The notes: generated by a model not told the origin, from the letters alone. DNA of 64,000 bases from Roseiarcus sp963776665 (GCA_963776665.1 CAVZNQ010000013.1:124001-188000), one strand, 5' to 3'; numbered from the stretch's first letter, positions 15,829 through 25,107 are shown. Numbers and translations are program-made.

Positions 15829-16656
15829 TTAGTCGCGGGCGATCCGCACCCGGTGCTGCGCCACCGGGATGAGGCTGCGCACCTTCTTGACCCGGGCGGG
15901 ATCGATCCGGGCGGAGACGACCCCGACCCCGTCGGAGGCCTGGGCGATCACGTGGCCCCAGGGGTCGGCGACGAGCGAGTGACCGTAAGTCTGGCGGCTC
16001 TCGTTGCCGACCGTGAACGATCCGGTCTGGGCGCTGGCGCAGACATAAGTCTCGGTCTCGATCGCCCGGGCGCGCAGCAGCACCTCCCAATGGTCCTTGC
16101 CGGTCTGCATGGTGAAGGCGGCGGGCATCGCGATCATCTCGGCGCCTTTCTCCGCCAGCGCCTGGAATAAGTCGGGAAAACGCAGGTCGTAGCAGATCGA
16201 GCAACCGACGGTGACCCCCTCGCAGTCGTAGGTGACGACCGCGTCGCCCGCCTTGACCGTCGCGCTTTCCTTATAGGCGGTTCCGTCCGGGGTCGTCACG
16301 TCGAAGAGGTGAATCTTGCGGTAGCGGGCGATCTCGTCGCCGTCGCGGTTGAAGACGACCGACGTGTTGTGGATCCGATCCTCGCCGTCAATCCGCTCCA
16401 TGATCGAGCCCGCGTGGACGAAAATGCGATGTTTGATCGCCTGGGCGCGCGCCATCGCATAGGCCGGGCCGCCGGGCAGCGTCTCCGCATTGGCGAGCTT
16501 GTCGGTCCTCGAACCGCCCGCCCAGTCGAATTGTTCCGGCAGCAGCACCCAGTCGGGCGCCTCTTCGGCGACGGCGCGCTCGATCAGCGCCTCGGCCGCA
16601 GCGATATTGGCGGCCTTGTCGCTGATCGAGTTCATCTGGATGAGCGAGACTTTCAT
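15829..16656 (-). CDS. Carbon-nitrogen hydrolase (nitrilase superfamily, Nit2/omega-amidase-like)
   Basis: A 275-residue amidase with the complete Glu-Lys-Cys triad of the nitrilase fold: Glu in WVLLPEQFDW, Lys in ARYRKIHLFDV, Cys in VGCSICYDLRFPDLF. The closing segment (YGHSLVADPWGHVIAQASDGVGV) is typical of Nit-type hydrolases acting on deaminated glutathione or alpha-ketoglutaramate-like amides. Which substrate applies here is not shown. ATG 16656 starts at KVSLIQMNS, the conserved first strand; the upstream in-frame extension is not conserved. It may be co-transcribed with the FMN reductase just upstream (53 bases apart). Confidence 0.88.
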   Translation of the reverse strand: MKVSLIQMNSISDKAANIAAAEALIERAVAEEAPDWVLLPEQFDWAGGSRTDKLANAETLPGGPAYAMARAQAIKHRIFVHAGSIMERIDGEDRIHNTSVVFNRDGDEIARYRKIHLFDVTTPDGTAYKESATVKAGDAVVTYDCEGVTVGCSICYDLRFPDLFQALAEKGAEMIAMPAAFTMQTGKDHWEVLLRARAIETETYVCASAQTGSFTVGNESRQTYGHSLVADPWGHVIAQASDGVGVVSARIDPARVKKVRSLIPVAQHRVRIARD

Positions 16657-16709
16657 CGGCGGCGGCTTCCCGTGGGCGTTCCCCAATGTGGTTTGAGCGC
16701 GGTCGCGCG

Positions 16710-17270
16710 TCAACGCCGGACGAAGGCGGCGAAGGCCTTGAGCTGGTCGGCGATGAAGCCGCGGGTCGCCGGATCGATCAGTTCGCCGGTCGCGGCGTCG
16801 ACTTTGCTCTGGACCAAGGGGATGATGACCTCGGGCTTATTGAGGAGGCGACCGTCGAGATAGACGAACATGTGGCGCAAGGCGAGTTGGGCGCGCAAAC
16901 CGCCCCAAAGCCCCTGCGAGGCGCTCTCGAGGGCGACGGGCTTGGCGGCGAAAGGCTGATCGGGCAGACGCGACATCCAGTCAATTGCGTTCTTGAGGGC
17001 GCCGGGAATCGAGTGATTGTACTCCGGCGTCACTAAGATCAAACCGTCCGCCGCGCGAATGGCGTCCGCCGTGCGTGTCACAACCGGCGGAATACCCTTT
17101 GCTTGCACGTCGGCGTTGTAAGGCGGAAACTCGCCGACCGAGGGGAGGGTCGAGATCGTCACGCCTTCGGGCGCGAGCGCGGGCAGAGCGCGGGCGATCG
17201 CGGCGTTGAAGGAGCCCTTCCTGAGGCTCCCGACCATGACGACGAAGCGAAGCGGCCTTTCTTCAGCCAT
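16710..17270 (-). CDS. NADPH-dependent FMN reductase/quinone reductase
   Basis: A 186-residue flavodoxin-like reductase. The FMN phosphate loop is VVMVGSLRKGSFNAAIAR at the N-terminus. The isoalloxazine-binding loop is ILVTPEYNHSIPGALKNAIDWMSR, the defining motif of the NADPH-dependent FMN reductase family (ChrR/YieF/Azr-like). These cytosolic dimers reduce quinones, chromate or azo dyes. ATG 17270 is the natural start; a long upstream in-frame extension is not conserved. It reads toward the nitrilase gene and is divergent from the SDR gene at 17403. Confidence 0.88.
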   Translation of the reverse strand: MAEERPLRFVVMVGSLRKGSFNAAIARALPALAPEGVTISTLPSVGEFPPYNADVQAKGIPPVVTRTADAIRAADGLILVTPEYNHSIPGALKNAIDWMSRLPDQPFAAKPVALESASQGLWGGLRAQLALRHMFVYLDGRLLNKPEVIIPLVQSKVDAATGELIDPATRGFIADQLKAFAAFVRR

Positions 17271-17402
17271 CGAATCGTTCTCCTTCGCTACGACAGGCGG
17301 CGCGCCCGAACCCGCCGCGTCCGCGGCGGCGCGCGGCTGCAGTTTGGCCCTCGCCGTGGAATTGCTATGGTCTTTAGCAAATCCCGACGGGCCGAAGGAG
17401 CC

Positions 17403-18216
17403 ATGTTGACGCCATCCGAGCTTTTTTCCGTCCAGGGCCGCACGGCGCTGGTGACCGGCGGAGCGACGGGACTCGGCCGGATCTGCGCCGAGGCGCTGCT
17501 CGAGCGCCGGGGCGCGGGTGCTGATCGCCTCGCGCAAGGCGGAGGCCTGCGAGCAGGCGGCGCATGAGCTCGCGGCGCTTGGGCCTTGCGAGGGCTTCGG
17601 CGGCACGGTCGCCAGCGAAGCGGGCGTCGCCGCGCTCGCCGCCGAGACCCGCAGGCGCACGGACGTCCTGCATATCCTGGTCAACAACGCGGGCGCCGGG
17701 TGGGGCGAACCGTTCGAAACCTACCCGTGGAAGGCGTGGGAGCGGGTGATGAGCGTCAATGTCGTCGGCCTCTTCGGCCTGACGCGGGACCTCGCGCCGA
17801 TGCTCGCGGCCTCGGCGAGCGTCGAGCGGCCCTCGACCGTCATCAACATGGGTTCGGTCATGGGGACTGTGACGCAATCCGAATTCAATTGGGCCTATTC
17901 CGCCTCGAAGGCGGCCGTCCATCACCTGACGCGAATCCTCGCAGCCGAGTTTGCTTCGAGGCAGATTACCGTCAACGCGCTGGCGCCGGGACCGTTTCCA
18001 ACCAACATGAACCGCTTCGCGCTCGGCAGCGACGAAGGGCTGGCGCGCGGCGCCAGAGCCGTGCCGATGGGCCGCGTCGGCCGGCCCGAGGACATCGCGG
18101 GCGCGATACTTTTCCTCGCCGGCCGCGGCGGCGCCTACACCACCGGGGCGGTCCTGCCTGTCGATGGCGGGGTCGGCGTCACGGCGCCGCCGGCGATGTT
18201 CGGAGACGAGCGATGA
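17403..18216 (+). pseudogene. SDR-family oxidoreductase, frameshifted after about 35 codons
   Basis: ATG 17403 opens LTPSELFSVQGRTALVTGGATGLGRICAEALLER, the NAD(P)-binding start of a short-chain dehydrogenase (TGGATGLG). The frame then breaks. The rest (VLIASRKAEACEQAAHELA, ILVNNAGAGWGE, INMGSVMGT, the catalytic YSASKAAVHHL, and a full C-terminus) continues one frame over to 18216. One surplus base within about 17505-17514 (CGCCGGGG) explains it: without it the junction reads LLER-GARVLIASRKA. All catalytic parts are intact, so a sequencing error is as likely as a true pseudogene. It overlaps MaoC by 4 bases. Confidence 0.85.
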
Positions 18217-18689
18217 ACGATTGGGCGGACGTCAAGAAGGTTCCCGCGGCCGATCTCGCGGCGATGGTCGGCCGCAGCTTCGCCTCGCGCTGGCTCGCCG
18301 TCGATCAGGAGCGGATCGACGCTTTCGCCAAGGTCACCGAGGACGAGCAGTTCATCCATGTCGACCCCGAACAGGCGCGCGCGACCGCGTTCGGCGGAAC
18401 TGTCGCGCACGGGTTTCTGACCCTCTCGCTGCTCTCGGCCATGGCCTATAGCGCGCTGCCCAGGATCGAGGGCGCGGTTCATGGCGTGAACTACGGCTTC
18501 GATAAGGTGCGCTTTATCCACCCCGTGCGCTCGGGAAGCAGGGTGCGCGGGAATTTCACTCTCAAGGCGGTCACGCCGCGCTCGGCGCGCGAATGGCAAT
18601 TGACCTACGAGGTCAGCGTCGAGATCGAGGGCGGCCATAAGCCGGCGCTGGCCGCGACCTGGCTCACGATGCAGGTGATGGGCGGTTGA
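18213..18689 (+). CDS. MaoC-family (R)-specific enoyl-CoA hydratase
   Basis: A 158-residue single hotdog-fold protein. The hydratase motif is seen as FAKVTEDEQFIHVDPEQARATAFGGTVAHGFLTLSLLSAM, with catalytic Asp/His in the D-x4-H region (EDEQFIHVD) and Ser/Gly in the GTVAHGFLT turn. It probably hydrates trans-2-enoyl-CoA. Start ATG 18213 overlaps the upstream SDR stop in ATGA, so the pair is translationally coupled. An SDR and a MaoC hydratase together suggest a short beta-oxidation- or PHA-like acyl-CoA step, which is inference. Confidence 0.88.
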   Translation: MNDWADVKKVPAADLAAMVGRSFASRWLAVDQERIDAFAKVTEDEQFIHVDPEQARATAFGGTVAHGFLTLSLLSAMAYSALPRIEGAVHGVNYGFDKVRFIHPVRSGSRVRGNFTLKAVTPRSAREWQLTYEVSVEIEGGHKPALAATWLTMQVMGG

Positions 18690-18702
18690 GCATCCGAAGA
18701 TT

Positions 18703-20023
18703 TTAGCTCCCGAACCGCACCGCCTCGCCCGTCGACGGCGCGATGAGTTCGCCTTCCCACATCACCCGGCGTCCGCGGACGATGGTTCCGACCGGCCAGC
18801 CCGTCACCGCCTTGCCGTCGTAGGGCGTCCAGCGCGAGCGGGAGGCGATCCAGGCGTCGCGGATGGTCTCGCGGCGCTTGAGATCGACGATCGTGAAGTC
18901 GGCGTCGTACCCGGCGGCGATGCGGCCTTTGCCAACGATGCCGAACAGGCGCTGGGGTCCGGCGCTGGTCAAATCGACGAGCCGCTCGAGGGTGAGCCGG
19001 CCCGCGTTGACGTGATCGAGCATGATTGGAACGAGCGTCTGGACGCCGGTCATGCCCGGACGGGCTCGAGGGATAGGGCCTCGCCTTCTCTTCCAGCGTA
19101 TGGGGCGCATGATCGGAGCCCAGGACGTCGACGACCCCGGCTTGAAGCCCGCGCCAGATCGCGTCGCGATGGTCGGGGCCGCGCACCGGCGGGTTCATCT
19201 GCAGCTTCGTCCCCAGGCGCGAATAGTCCTCGGCGCTGAGCGTGAGATGATGGGGCGTCGCCTCGCAACTGGCGACATCCTTGGCGCCCGCCAGAAAATC
19301 CATCTCCTCGCGGGTCGAGATATGCAAAACATGGACTTGCGCCCGCGCCTGGCGGGCGAGGCGAATGAGGCGCTCGGTCGAGCGCAGCGCGGCGATCTCG
19401 TCGCGCCAGACGGGATGCGACGATGGGTCGCCGGCGACGCGGAGCGCCTTGCGCTCGTTGAGCCGCGCCTCGTCCTCGCTGTGGAAGGCGGCGCGTCGGC
19501 GGATGCGCTCGAGGATCGCGAGCACGCCTGCGTCGTCCGCGACCAGGAGGCGCCCGGTCGAGGAGCCCATGAACACTTTGATTCCCGCCGCGCCGGGCAG
19601 TCGCTCGAGCTCGCCGAGATCCGCGACGTTGTCATGCGCGCCGCCGACCCAGAAGGCGAAGTCACAATGCATCCGGCCTTTCGCCCGGGCGAGCTTGTCG
19701 GCGAGCGCCTCGGCGCTGGTCGTCGTCGGGTCGGTGTTTGGCATTTCGAACACGGAGGTCACGCCGCCAAGCACGGCCGCGCGCGACCCGGTCTCCAGAT
19801 CCTCCTTGTGAACGAGGCCAGGCTCGCGAAAATGGACCTGGGTATCGATCACGCCGGGAATAATGTGCAGGCCGCGGCAATCGATACGCTCGCCCGCCGA
19901 GGCCTGGCTCAAGGCGCCGATCCCGGCTATGCGCCCGTCGCGCAGGCCGATGTCGCGAACGCCGATCCCGTCGTGGTTGACCACGGTCCCGTCGGTCAGG
20001 ACGCAATCGAAACTCGGCGGCAT
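18703..20023 (-). pseudogene. Dihydroorotase-family amidohydrolase, frameshifted
   Basis: Cyclic amidohydrolase resembling the alphaproteobacterial dihydroorotase/allantoinase group. The N-terminal part has IIPGVIDTQVHFREPG (metal site is Q-x-H here, not the usual H-x-H), EMPNTDPTT, KVFMGSSTG, HVLHISTREEM, and GSDHAPHTLEEKARPYP. The frame breaks at SPSG. The rest (MTGVQTLVPIMLDHVNAGRL, GYDADFTIVD, GEAVRFGS) is one frame over, ending at TAA 18703. Deleting one base of the GCCC run at 19054-19057 restores SPSGMTGVQTLVP. ATG 20023 is preceded by GTGAGG. Convergent with MaoC. Confidence 0.85.
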
Positions 20024-20105
20024 GGCCTCACTTCCTTTCTTGCAGTGGCGCGAAAGCGGCCTATTTGACAGTGACTGTCCTTGCAAGCCCGCCGGAGGCG
20101 AACGC

Positions 20106-20939
20106 GTGAGCAAGAAAGCCGCCATGCTCGAAGATCGCGGCGTCGTTTCGGTCGCCGGCGCTGACGCCGCCAGCTTTCTGCAGGGTCTCTTGACCAACGA
20201 TGTCGAGGGGCTCGGCCCAAGCGAAGCGCGCTATGCGGCGCTGCTCACCCCTCAGGGCAAGATCCTGTTCGACATGATCGTCGTGCGCGCGCCCGACGCC
20301 GACGGCGCGGCCTATCTCCTCGATTGCGCGGCGGCGCAGGCCGCCGATCTCGCCAAGCGGCTCGGCTTCTATAAGCTGCGCGCCAAGGTTGCGGTCGCCG
20401 ATGAGAGCGCCGGCCGAGCCGTCGCCGCCTTCTGGGGCGGCGAGCCGGCGCCGATTGAGGGCGGCCTTCTCTACCCCGACCCGCGCGATCCGCGCCTCGG
20501 CTGGCGGGCGATTGTGCCGCGCCCGATCGCGGCCGCCTTGGGGTCGGAGCATGCGGCCGAGTACGAGGGCCTGCGCATCGGCGTCGTCGCGCCGAAGGGG
20601 GGCGTCGATTTCGCCTACGGCGACGCCTTCCCGCACGATGCGAACCTCGACCTCCTGCACGGCGTCGATTTCGACAAGGGCTGTTATGTCGGCCAGGAGG
20701 TCGTTTCGCGCATGAAGCATCGCGGGACGGCGCGGCGGCGCGTCGCGCGCGTCAAATTGGCCGGCCCACCGCCAATGCCCGGCACGCCGGTCCTGGATCG
20801 CGAGCTTGCCGTCGGCACGCTTGGCTCCTCCTCGGGACGCGAGGCGCTCGCGCTGCTTAGGCTCGATCGGGTTGAGGACGCGGCGGCCGCAGGGCGGACG
20901 TTGAGCGCGGCGGATGTCGGGGTGGCGCTCGCCGACTGA
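20106..20939 (+). CDS. ygfZ: Folate-binding protein YgfZ (Fe-S cluster assembly/repair)
   Basis: A 277-residue homologue of the glycine-cleavage T-protein fold. The family signature KGCYVGQEV occurs near residues 196-204, preceded by FPHDANLDLLHGVDFD. The N-terminal part (VSVAGADAASFLQGLLTNDVEGL, ALLTPQGKILFDMIV) matches YgfZ/IBA57. The protein uses a folate in repair of some [4Fe-4S] enzymes. GTG 20106 is chosen; ATG 20124 (MLEDRG) is the alternative. It is divergent from the dihydroorotase-like gene, sharing an 80-base gap. Confidence 0.9.
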   Translation: MSKKAAMLEDRGVVSVAGADAASFLQGLLTNDVEGLGPSEARYAALLTPQGKILFDMIVVRAPDADGAAYLLDCAAAQAADLAKRLGFYKLRAKVAVADESAGRAVAAFWGGEPAPIEGGLLYPDPRDPRLGWRAIVPRPIAAALGSEHAAEYEGLRIGVVAPKGGVDFAYGDAFPHDANLDLLHGVDFDKGCYVGQEVVSRMKHRGTARRRVARVKLAGPPPMPGTPVLDRELAVGTLGSSSGREALALLRLDRVEDAAAAGRTLSAADVGVALAD

Positions 20940-21105
20940 CCAACGCGTTTCTTGCGAGGCTCCCGGGGCGCCTCCTCCGCGCAGGCCATTAGTATGAAGA
21001 ATGTTCTTGACCCAGTTCGGAGCCACCAGTACGGAATTCGGCGCCGACGCAACGGGTTAAAGCGCGCAGCAACACCGAACGGACGGCCGCACTGGAGGAA
21101 ACGTA

Positions 21106-22059
21106 ATGAAGAGACTTATTCTCGCGGGCGCCGCTGTTGGCGCCCTTTTTGCTCTCGCGAGCAGCGCTCAAGCCGCCGACAAGAAGACGCTTACGTTCGT
21201 CGTGAACGGAGCTTCGGACTTCTGGAAGGCCGCCGAGGCTGGCGTCAAGAAAGCGCAGGGCGAACTGCCCAACTACAATCTTACCTTCAAATACCCCGAG
21301 CAATCCTCGGCTGCGATCCAGACCCGGCTGATGGATGATCTCGTCGCTTCTGGCGTTTCGGGCATCATGGTCAGCGCGGTCGATCCCAAGACGATGGGCG
21401 ACGCGCTGGACCGCATCGGCAAGCAGGTGGCGCTGTTCACCACCGACAGCGACGCGCCCAAGAGCAGCCGCGTGGCCTATATCGGCTCGAGCAACGTCGA
21501 TGCCGGCAAGCAGGCGGGCGAAATCGCCCTGAAGGCGCTGCCAAACGGCGGTAAATGCATGGGCTTCGTCGGTCTGCCCGGCGCTGACAATGCGCGTGAG
21601 CGCATCGAAGGCTTCAAGGACACGATCAAGGGCTCGAAGATCGAGCTCGTCGACGTTCGCGCCGACGACATCGACAGGACCCGTTCGAAGCGCAACGTCG
21701 AGGACACGCTGACCGCGCATCCCGAGATCAACTGTATGGTGGGCTACTATTCCTACAATACGCCGGACATCTATACGGCGCTGAAGGACGCCGGCAAGCT
21801 CGGCCAAATCACAGTGATCGGGTTTGACGAAGATCCGATCACGCTCGGCGGCGTCAAAGAAGGAACGGTCGCCTCAACCGTCGTCCAGCAGCCCTACGAG
21901 TGGGGCTATCAGGGCATGAAGACGATGGCCAAGTATCTCGAGGGCGACAAGTCGGTCGTTCCCGCCGGCGGCCTGATGATCATCCCGACCAAGATCATCA
22001 GCAAGGACAACGTCGACGCTTTCTGGGCGGAGCTGAAAGAGCGCCAGGGCAAGAAATAA
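21106..22059 (+). CDS. Sugar ABC transporter substrate-binding protein (ribose/xylose type)
   Basis: A 317-residue periplasmic-binding protein of the type I (RbsB-like) fold. A signal peptide is clear (KRLILAGAAVGALFALASSAQA, cleaved before ADKK). The mature protein begins LTFVVNGASDFWKAAEAGVKKAQGE. It includes GIMVSAVDPKTMGDALDRIGKQVALFTTDSDAP and ends in QQPYEWGYQGMKTMAKYLEGD. It delivers a sugar to the CUT2-type importer encoded by the next two genes; which sugar is not evident. ATG 21106 follows GGAGGA. First gene of the operon. Confidence 0.9.
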   Translation: MKRLILAGAAVGALFALASSAQAADKKTLTFVVNGASDFWKAAEAGVKKAQGELPNYNLTFKYPEQSSAAIQTRLMDDLVASGVSGIMVSAVDPKTMGDALDRIGKQVALFTTDSDAPKSSRVAYIGSSNVDAGKQAGEIALKALPNGGKCMGFVGLPGADNARERIEGFKDTIKGSKIELVDVRADDIDRTRSKRNVEDTLTAHPEINCMVGYYSYNTPDIYTALKDAGKLGQITVIGFDEDPITLGGVKEGTVASTVVQQPYEWGYQGMKTMAKYLEGDKSVVPAGGLMIIPTKIISKDNVDAFWAELKERQGKK

Positions 22060-22105
22060 AGCGCAACGAGCGACGCCGAAAGGCCCGCTCTCGCTGCTGG
22101 TCTGA

Positions 22106-22140
22106 GCGCCGCGCGGTTGACGCGCGGCGCCGCCTTTTTT
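22106..22140 (+). terminator. Intrinsic terminator/attenuator between binding-protein and ATPase genes
   Basis: GCGCCGCGCG (22106-22115) and CGCGCGGCGC (22121-22130) form a perfect 10-base stem with a 5-base loop, followed by TTTTTT at 22135-22140. It lies between two genes of one operon. It probably stops most transcripts after the abundant binding protein, as is common in sugar importer operons, and it also protects the 3' end of that mRNA. Confidence 0.8.
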
Positions 22141-22154
22141 CCTAAGGACCGACT

Positions 22155-23672
22155 TTGGCCGATCCCATCCTTCGGCTGATCGACATCAGCAAGAGCTATC
22201 CGGGCGTGCGCGCCCTCTCACATGTTGGCCTGACGGTAAACAAGGGCGAGGTCCTCGCGCTGATCGGCGAGAATGGCGCCGGCAAGTCGACGCTGATGAA
22301 GATCCTCGGCGGAGTGGTGACTCCGGACCATGGAGCCATCGAAATCGGCGGCGTCGCGCATCCCTCGCTCAGTGTCGCCGAGTCGCTGAATTCGGGCATA
22401 GCTTTCGTCCATCAGGAATTGAACCTGTTCGAGAATCTCGATGTCGGCGCAAATGTGCTGATCGGGAGGGAGCCCCTATTCGGCGGCCCGCTCAAGCTGG
22501 TCGATCGCAACGCGACCCGCCGCATTGTCGACCCTCTCCTGAAGCGTCTGGACGTCGACTTCGAAGTCGACGATCTCGTGTCCAGCCTTTCTCTCGCTCA
22601 GCGTCAGCTGTTGGAGATTACCAAAGCCCTTTCCCTCAATGCGCGCGTCGTCATCATGGATGAGCCGACTTCGAGTCTGACCTCCACGGAGACGGAACGG
22701 CTCATGCGAGTCATTGGCGAGCTCAAGGCGGACGGCGTGTCGATAATCTTCATCACGCACCGCTTGAACGAGGTCGAACGATGCGCCGACCGCGTCGTCG
22801 TCCTTCGTGACGGCTCGGTCGTCGGAGAGTTGGACCGGACGCGTATCCATCGGGACGCGATGATACGGCTTATGATCGGACGCGACCTCAAGTCCCTTTA
22901 CATCCCCCCCAAGGCCCCGCCGGGCGCAGACATACTGGAGGTTGCGGGGCTGAGAACCCAATTCCATCCAAAGCACGCCGTAAGCCTTTCGCTCAAGGCG
23001 GGCGAGATCCTGGGAATGGCCGGGCTGATTGGCGCCGGGCGGACCGAGCTTGCGCGCGCAGTGTTCGGAATCGACGCCATGCTCGATGGTGAGATTCGGC
23101 TGAACGGCGCCCTGCTCGCCATTCGTTCGGCCAAGGACTCGATCTCGCACGGAATCTACCTCGTGCCTGAGGATCGCAAGCGCAGCGGACTCGTGCTCGA
23201 GGATTCCGTCTCCCAGAACATTTCCCTCCCGAACATCGCCGCCTTCGCGAGATACTTCTTTGTCGACGCAGCGGCGGAGCGAACGAACGCGAAGGCCCAG
23301 CGCGAATCCCTCAACATCAAGACCGCTACGGTCGAGACCCCGGTCGTCACGCTGTCGGGCGGAAACCAGCAGAAGGTCGTTCTTGGCAAATGGCTGTCGA
23401 TGACGCCAAAGGTCATGATGTTCGACGAACCGACGCGCGGGATTGACGTTGGATCGAAATCCGAAATCTACTCGCTGATGCGAGAACTCGCGGATTCGGG
23501 CGTGGCGGTCCTCATGATATCCAGCGACATGGAAGAGGTCATCGGCGTCAGCGACCGGATCGTCGTGATGCAGGAAGGCGCGATCAGCGGAACGCTGAAC
23601 CGCGACCAGTTCAGCGAGGAAAATGTGATGCGGCTCGCAGTCGCTCGCGGACCGGAACAGAGCGCGGCGTGA
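22155..23672 (+). CDS. Sugar ABC transporter ATP-binding protein (RbsA-like, duplicated NBD)
   Basis: A 505-residue protein with two nucleotide-binding domains in tandem. The first has Walker A GENGAGKST, signature SLAQRQLLEI and Walker B VVIMDEPTSSL. The second, degenerate one (GLIGAGRTEL) keeps LSGGNQQKVVLGKWLS and MMFDEPTRGIDVG. This layout is specific to CUT2 importers of ribose, xylose, galactose and similar sugars. TTG 22155 is the start, with AAGGA about 6 bases upstream. The stop overlaps the permease start by one base (TGATG). Confidence 0.92.
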   Translation: MADPILRLIDISKSYPGVRALSHVGLTVNKGEVLALIGENGAGKSTLMKILGGVVTPDHGAIEIGGVAHPSLSVAESLNSGIAFVHQELNLFENLDVGANVLIGREPLFGGPLKLVDRNATRRIVDPLLKRLDVDFEVDDLVSSLSLAQRQLLEITKALSLNARVVIMDEPTSSLTSTETERLMRVIGELKADGVSIIFITHRLNEVERCADRVVVLRDGSVVGELDRTRIHRDAMIRLMIGRDLKSLYIPPKAPPGADILEVAGLRTQFHPKHAVSLSLKAGEILGMAGLIGAGRTELARAVFGIDAMLDGEIRLNGALLAIRSAKDSISHGIYLVPEDRKRSGLVLEDSVSQNISLPNIAAFARYFFVDAAAERTNAKAQRESLNIKTATVETPVVTLSGGNQQKVVLGKWLSMTPKVMMFDEPTRGIDVGSKSEIYSLMRELADSGVAVLMISSDMEEVIGVSDRIVVMQEGAISGTLNRDQFSEENVMRLAVARGPEQSAA

Positions 23673-24679
23673 TGCTGAAGAAAGATCTTGGGCTTTTCCT
23701 GCTCATCGTCGTTGTCGGCGCGGTCGTTGGGTTCCTCAACCCGCGCTTCCTGTCGCCGGTCAACCTGGCGAATACAGCCAATCTCGTCGGTCTGTTCGGC
23801 TTGTTTTCGATCGGCGAAGGCTTCGTCATCATCACGGGCGGGATCGATCTTTCGATTGGCTCGGAGTTCGCCTTGTTCGGCGTCGTCTTCGTCGACCTGC
23901 TTGTGACCTATCACGTACCGTGGTTCCTCGCTGTCCTAATCATCGTCGGTTTCGGCGTGATTCTTGGCTGGGTGCATGGGTTTCTCATCACAAGGATGAA
24001 TCTGCAGCCCTTCGTCGTGACGCTTTGCGGCCTCTTGATCTATCGTGGCGTCGCTCGTTGGTACACCGACGACGGGACAGCCGGATTCGAGTTCGGCCAG
24101 ACCTTTCCGGCGCTCGAATGGATCACCACCGGGCGCACCTATGGCATCCCGCACACCTTCGTCATCTTTCTTATCGTCGCCGCGATCATGGGAGTTTTGC
24201 TGCACCGGTCGGTCTTCGGGCGCTACCTGTTCGCCATCGGCAAGAACGAAGAGGCCGCGCGCTTCTCCGGCATCGCGACCAAGAAGGTCATCGTAGCCGC
24301 CTACATCATCTGCGGCGCCCTCGCGGGCGTCTCGTCAATCTTCCTCACCATGTACACGCGCTCGATCTCGCCCGCCTCCCATGGCAATTTCTATGAGCTG
24401 TACGGAATTGCGGCGGCGGTTCTCGGTGGCTGTTCGCTGCGCGGCGGCGAGGGTTCGATCATGGGTATCGTGCTCGGCGCAGTCCTGCTCCAGGTCCTGC
24501 AGAACCTGGTGAATCTGCTCGGCATCCCAAGCTCGCTGAATTTCGCGGTCATGGGGACGGTCATCCTGATCGGCGTTCTGGCCGACCAGCAGCTGGTCCG
24601 GCTAAGGCAGGCTCGCGCCGACCGGGCGAAAGACAGCTTGCTTACGGCGGCCACGCTCGCGCGCGAGGCTCAGCGGTAG
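23672..24679 (+). CDS. Sugar ABC transporter permease (RbsC-like)
   Basis: A 335-residue integral membrane protein with eight to ten hydrophobic segments. It carries the branched-chain permease-type motifs FVIITGGIDLSIGSEFAL near residue 50 and AAVLGGCSLRGGEGSIMG in the C-terminal half, both typical of CUT2 permeases. ATG 23672 overlaps the ATPase stop (TGATG); GTG 23669 is a second option. No kinase or regulator adjoins the three genes. Xylulokinase at 31338 is the nearest pentose gene. Its 3' end overlaps the convergent uspA-like gene by 10 bases. Confidence 0.9.
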   Translation: MLKKDLGLFLLIVVVGAVVGFLNPRFLSPVNLANTANLVGLFGLFSIGEGFVIITGGIDLSIGSEFALFGVVFVDLLVTYHVPWFLAVLIIVGFGVILGWVHGFLITRMNLQPFVVTLCGLLIYRGVARWYTDDGTAGFEFGQTFPALEWITTGRTYGIPHTFVIFLIVAAIMGVLLHRSVFGRYLFAIGKNEEAARFSGIATKKVIVAAYIICGALAGVSSIFLTMYTRSISPASHGNFYELYGIAAAVLGGCSLRGGEGSIMGIVLGAVLLQVLQNLVNLLGIPSSLNFAVMGTVILIGVLADQQLVRLRQARADRAKDSLLTAATLAREAQR

Positions 24680-25107
24680 ACCAGCACCGGAATCGTCGAG
24701 TGGGTCAGGACCTTGACGGTCTCGCTGCCGAGCAAGAGGGCCGAGAGCCCGCGCCGACCGTGCGAAGCCATGACGATCAGGTCGCAGCTGAGCGCGTGCG
24801 CTGAATCGATGATGGCGCGATAGGGCTGGTCGTGAACCTCGCGGACGGTTTCGCACGCCACGCCCGCGGCCTCGGCCGCCATTTTGACCTGTTCCAGCGC
24901 CCGGTCCGAAATGCGGCGCGACTCTCCGTCGTATTCGTCCTCGCCGATGGATACGAGCACAGCGTCCATCGAGGCGACGCGGTACGGCTCGGCGATCGTC
25001 AGCCCCGTCACCCTCGCCCCGGACGCTTTGGCGAGCTGGACGCCATAAAGAACCGCCTTGCGCGACAGATCCGAGCCGTCCGTCGGGATTAGAATGTGCT
25101 TGAACAA
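24670..25107 (-). CDS. Universal stress protein, UspA family
   Basis: A 145-residue UspA-fold protein: FKHILIPTDGSDLSRKAVLYGVQLAKASGA at the N-terminus and the ATP-binding signature GRRGLSALLLGSETVKVLTHSTIPVLV at the C-terminus. It is a cytosolic stress protein of unknown mechanism. TTG 25107 is chosen because GGAGG lies 7 bases upstream and it starts exactly at the conserved first strand; an ATG at 25164 would add 19 unconserved residues. It ends inside the tail of the sugar permease gene. Confidence 0.87.
   Translation of the reverse strand: MFKHILIPTDGSDLSRKAVLYGVQLAKASGARVTGLTIAEPYRVASMDAVLVSIGEDEYDGESRRISDRALEQVKMAAEAAGVACETVREVHDQPYRAIIDSAHALSCDLIVMASHGRRGLSALLLGSETVKVLTHSTIPVLVYR

Noticed and set aside
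21106..24679. A CRISPR-like or defence system hidden in the accessory-looking genes of the window
   Set aside because: No repeat-spacer array, nuclease or defence domain appears; the genes here are a plain sugar importer.
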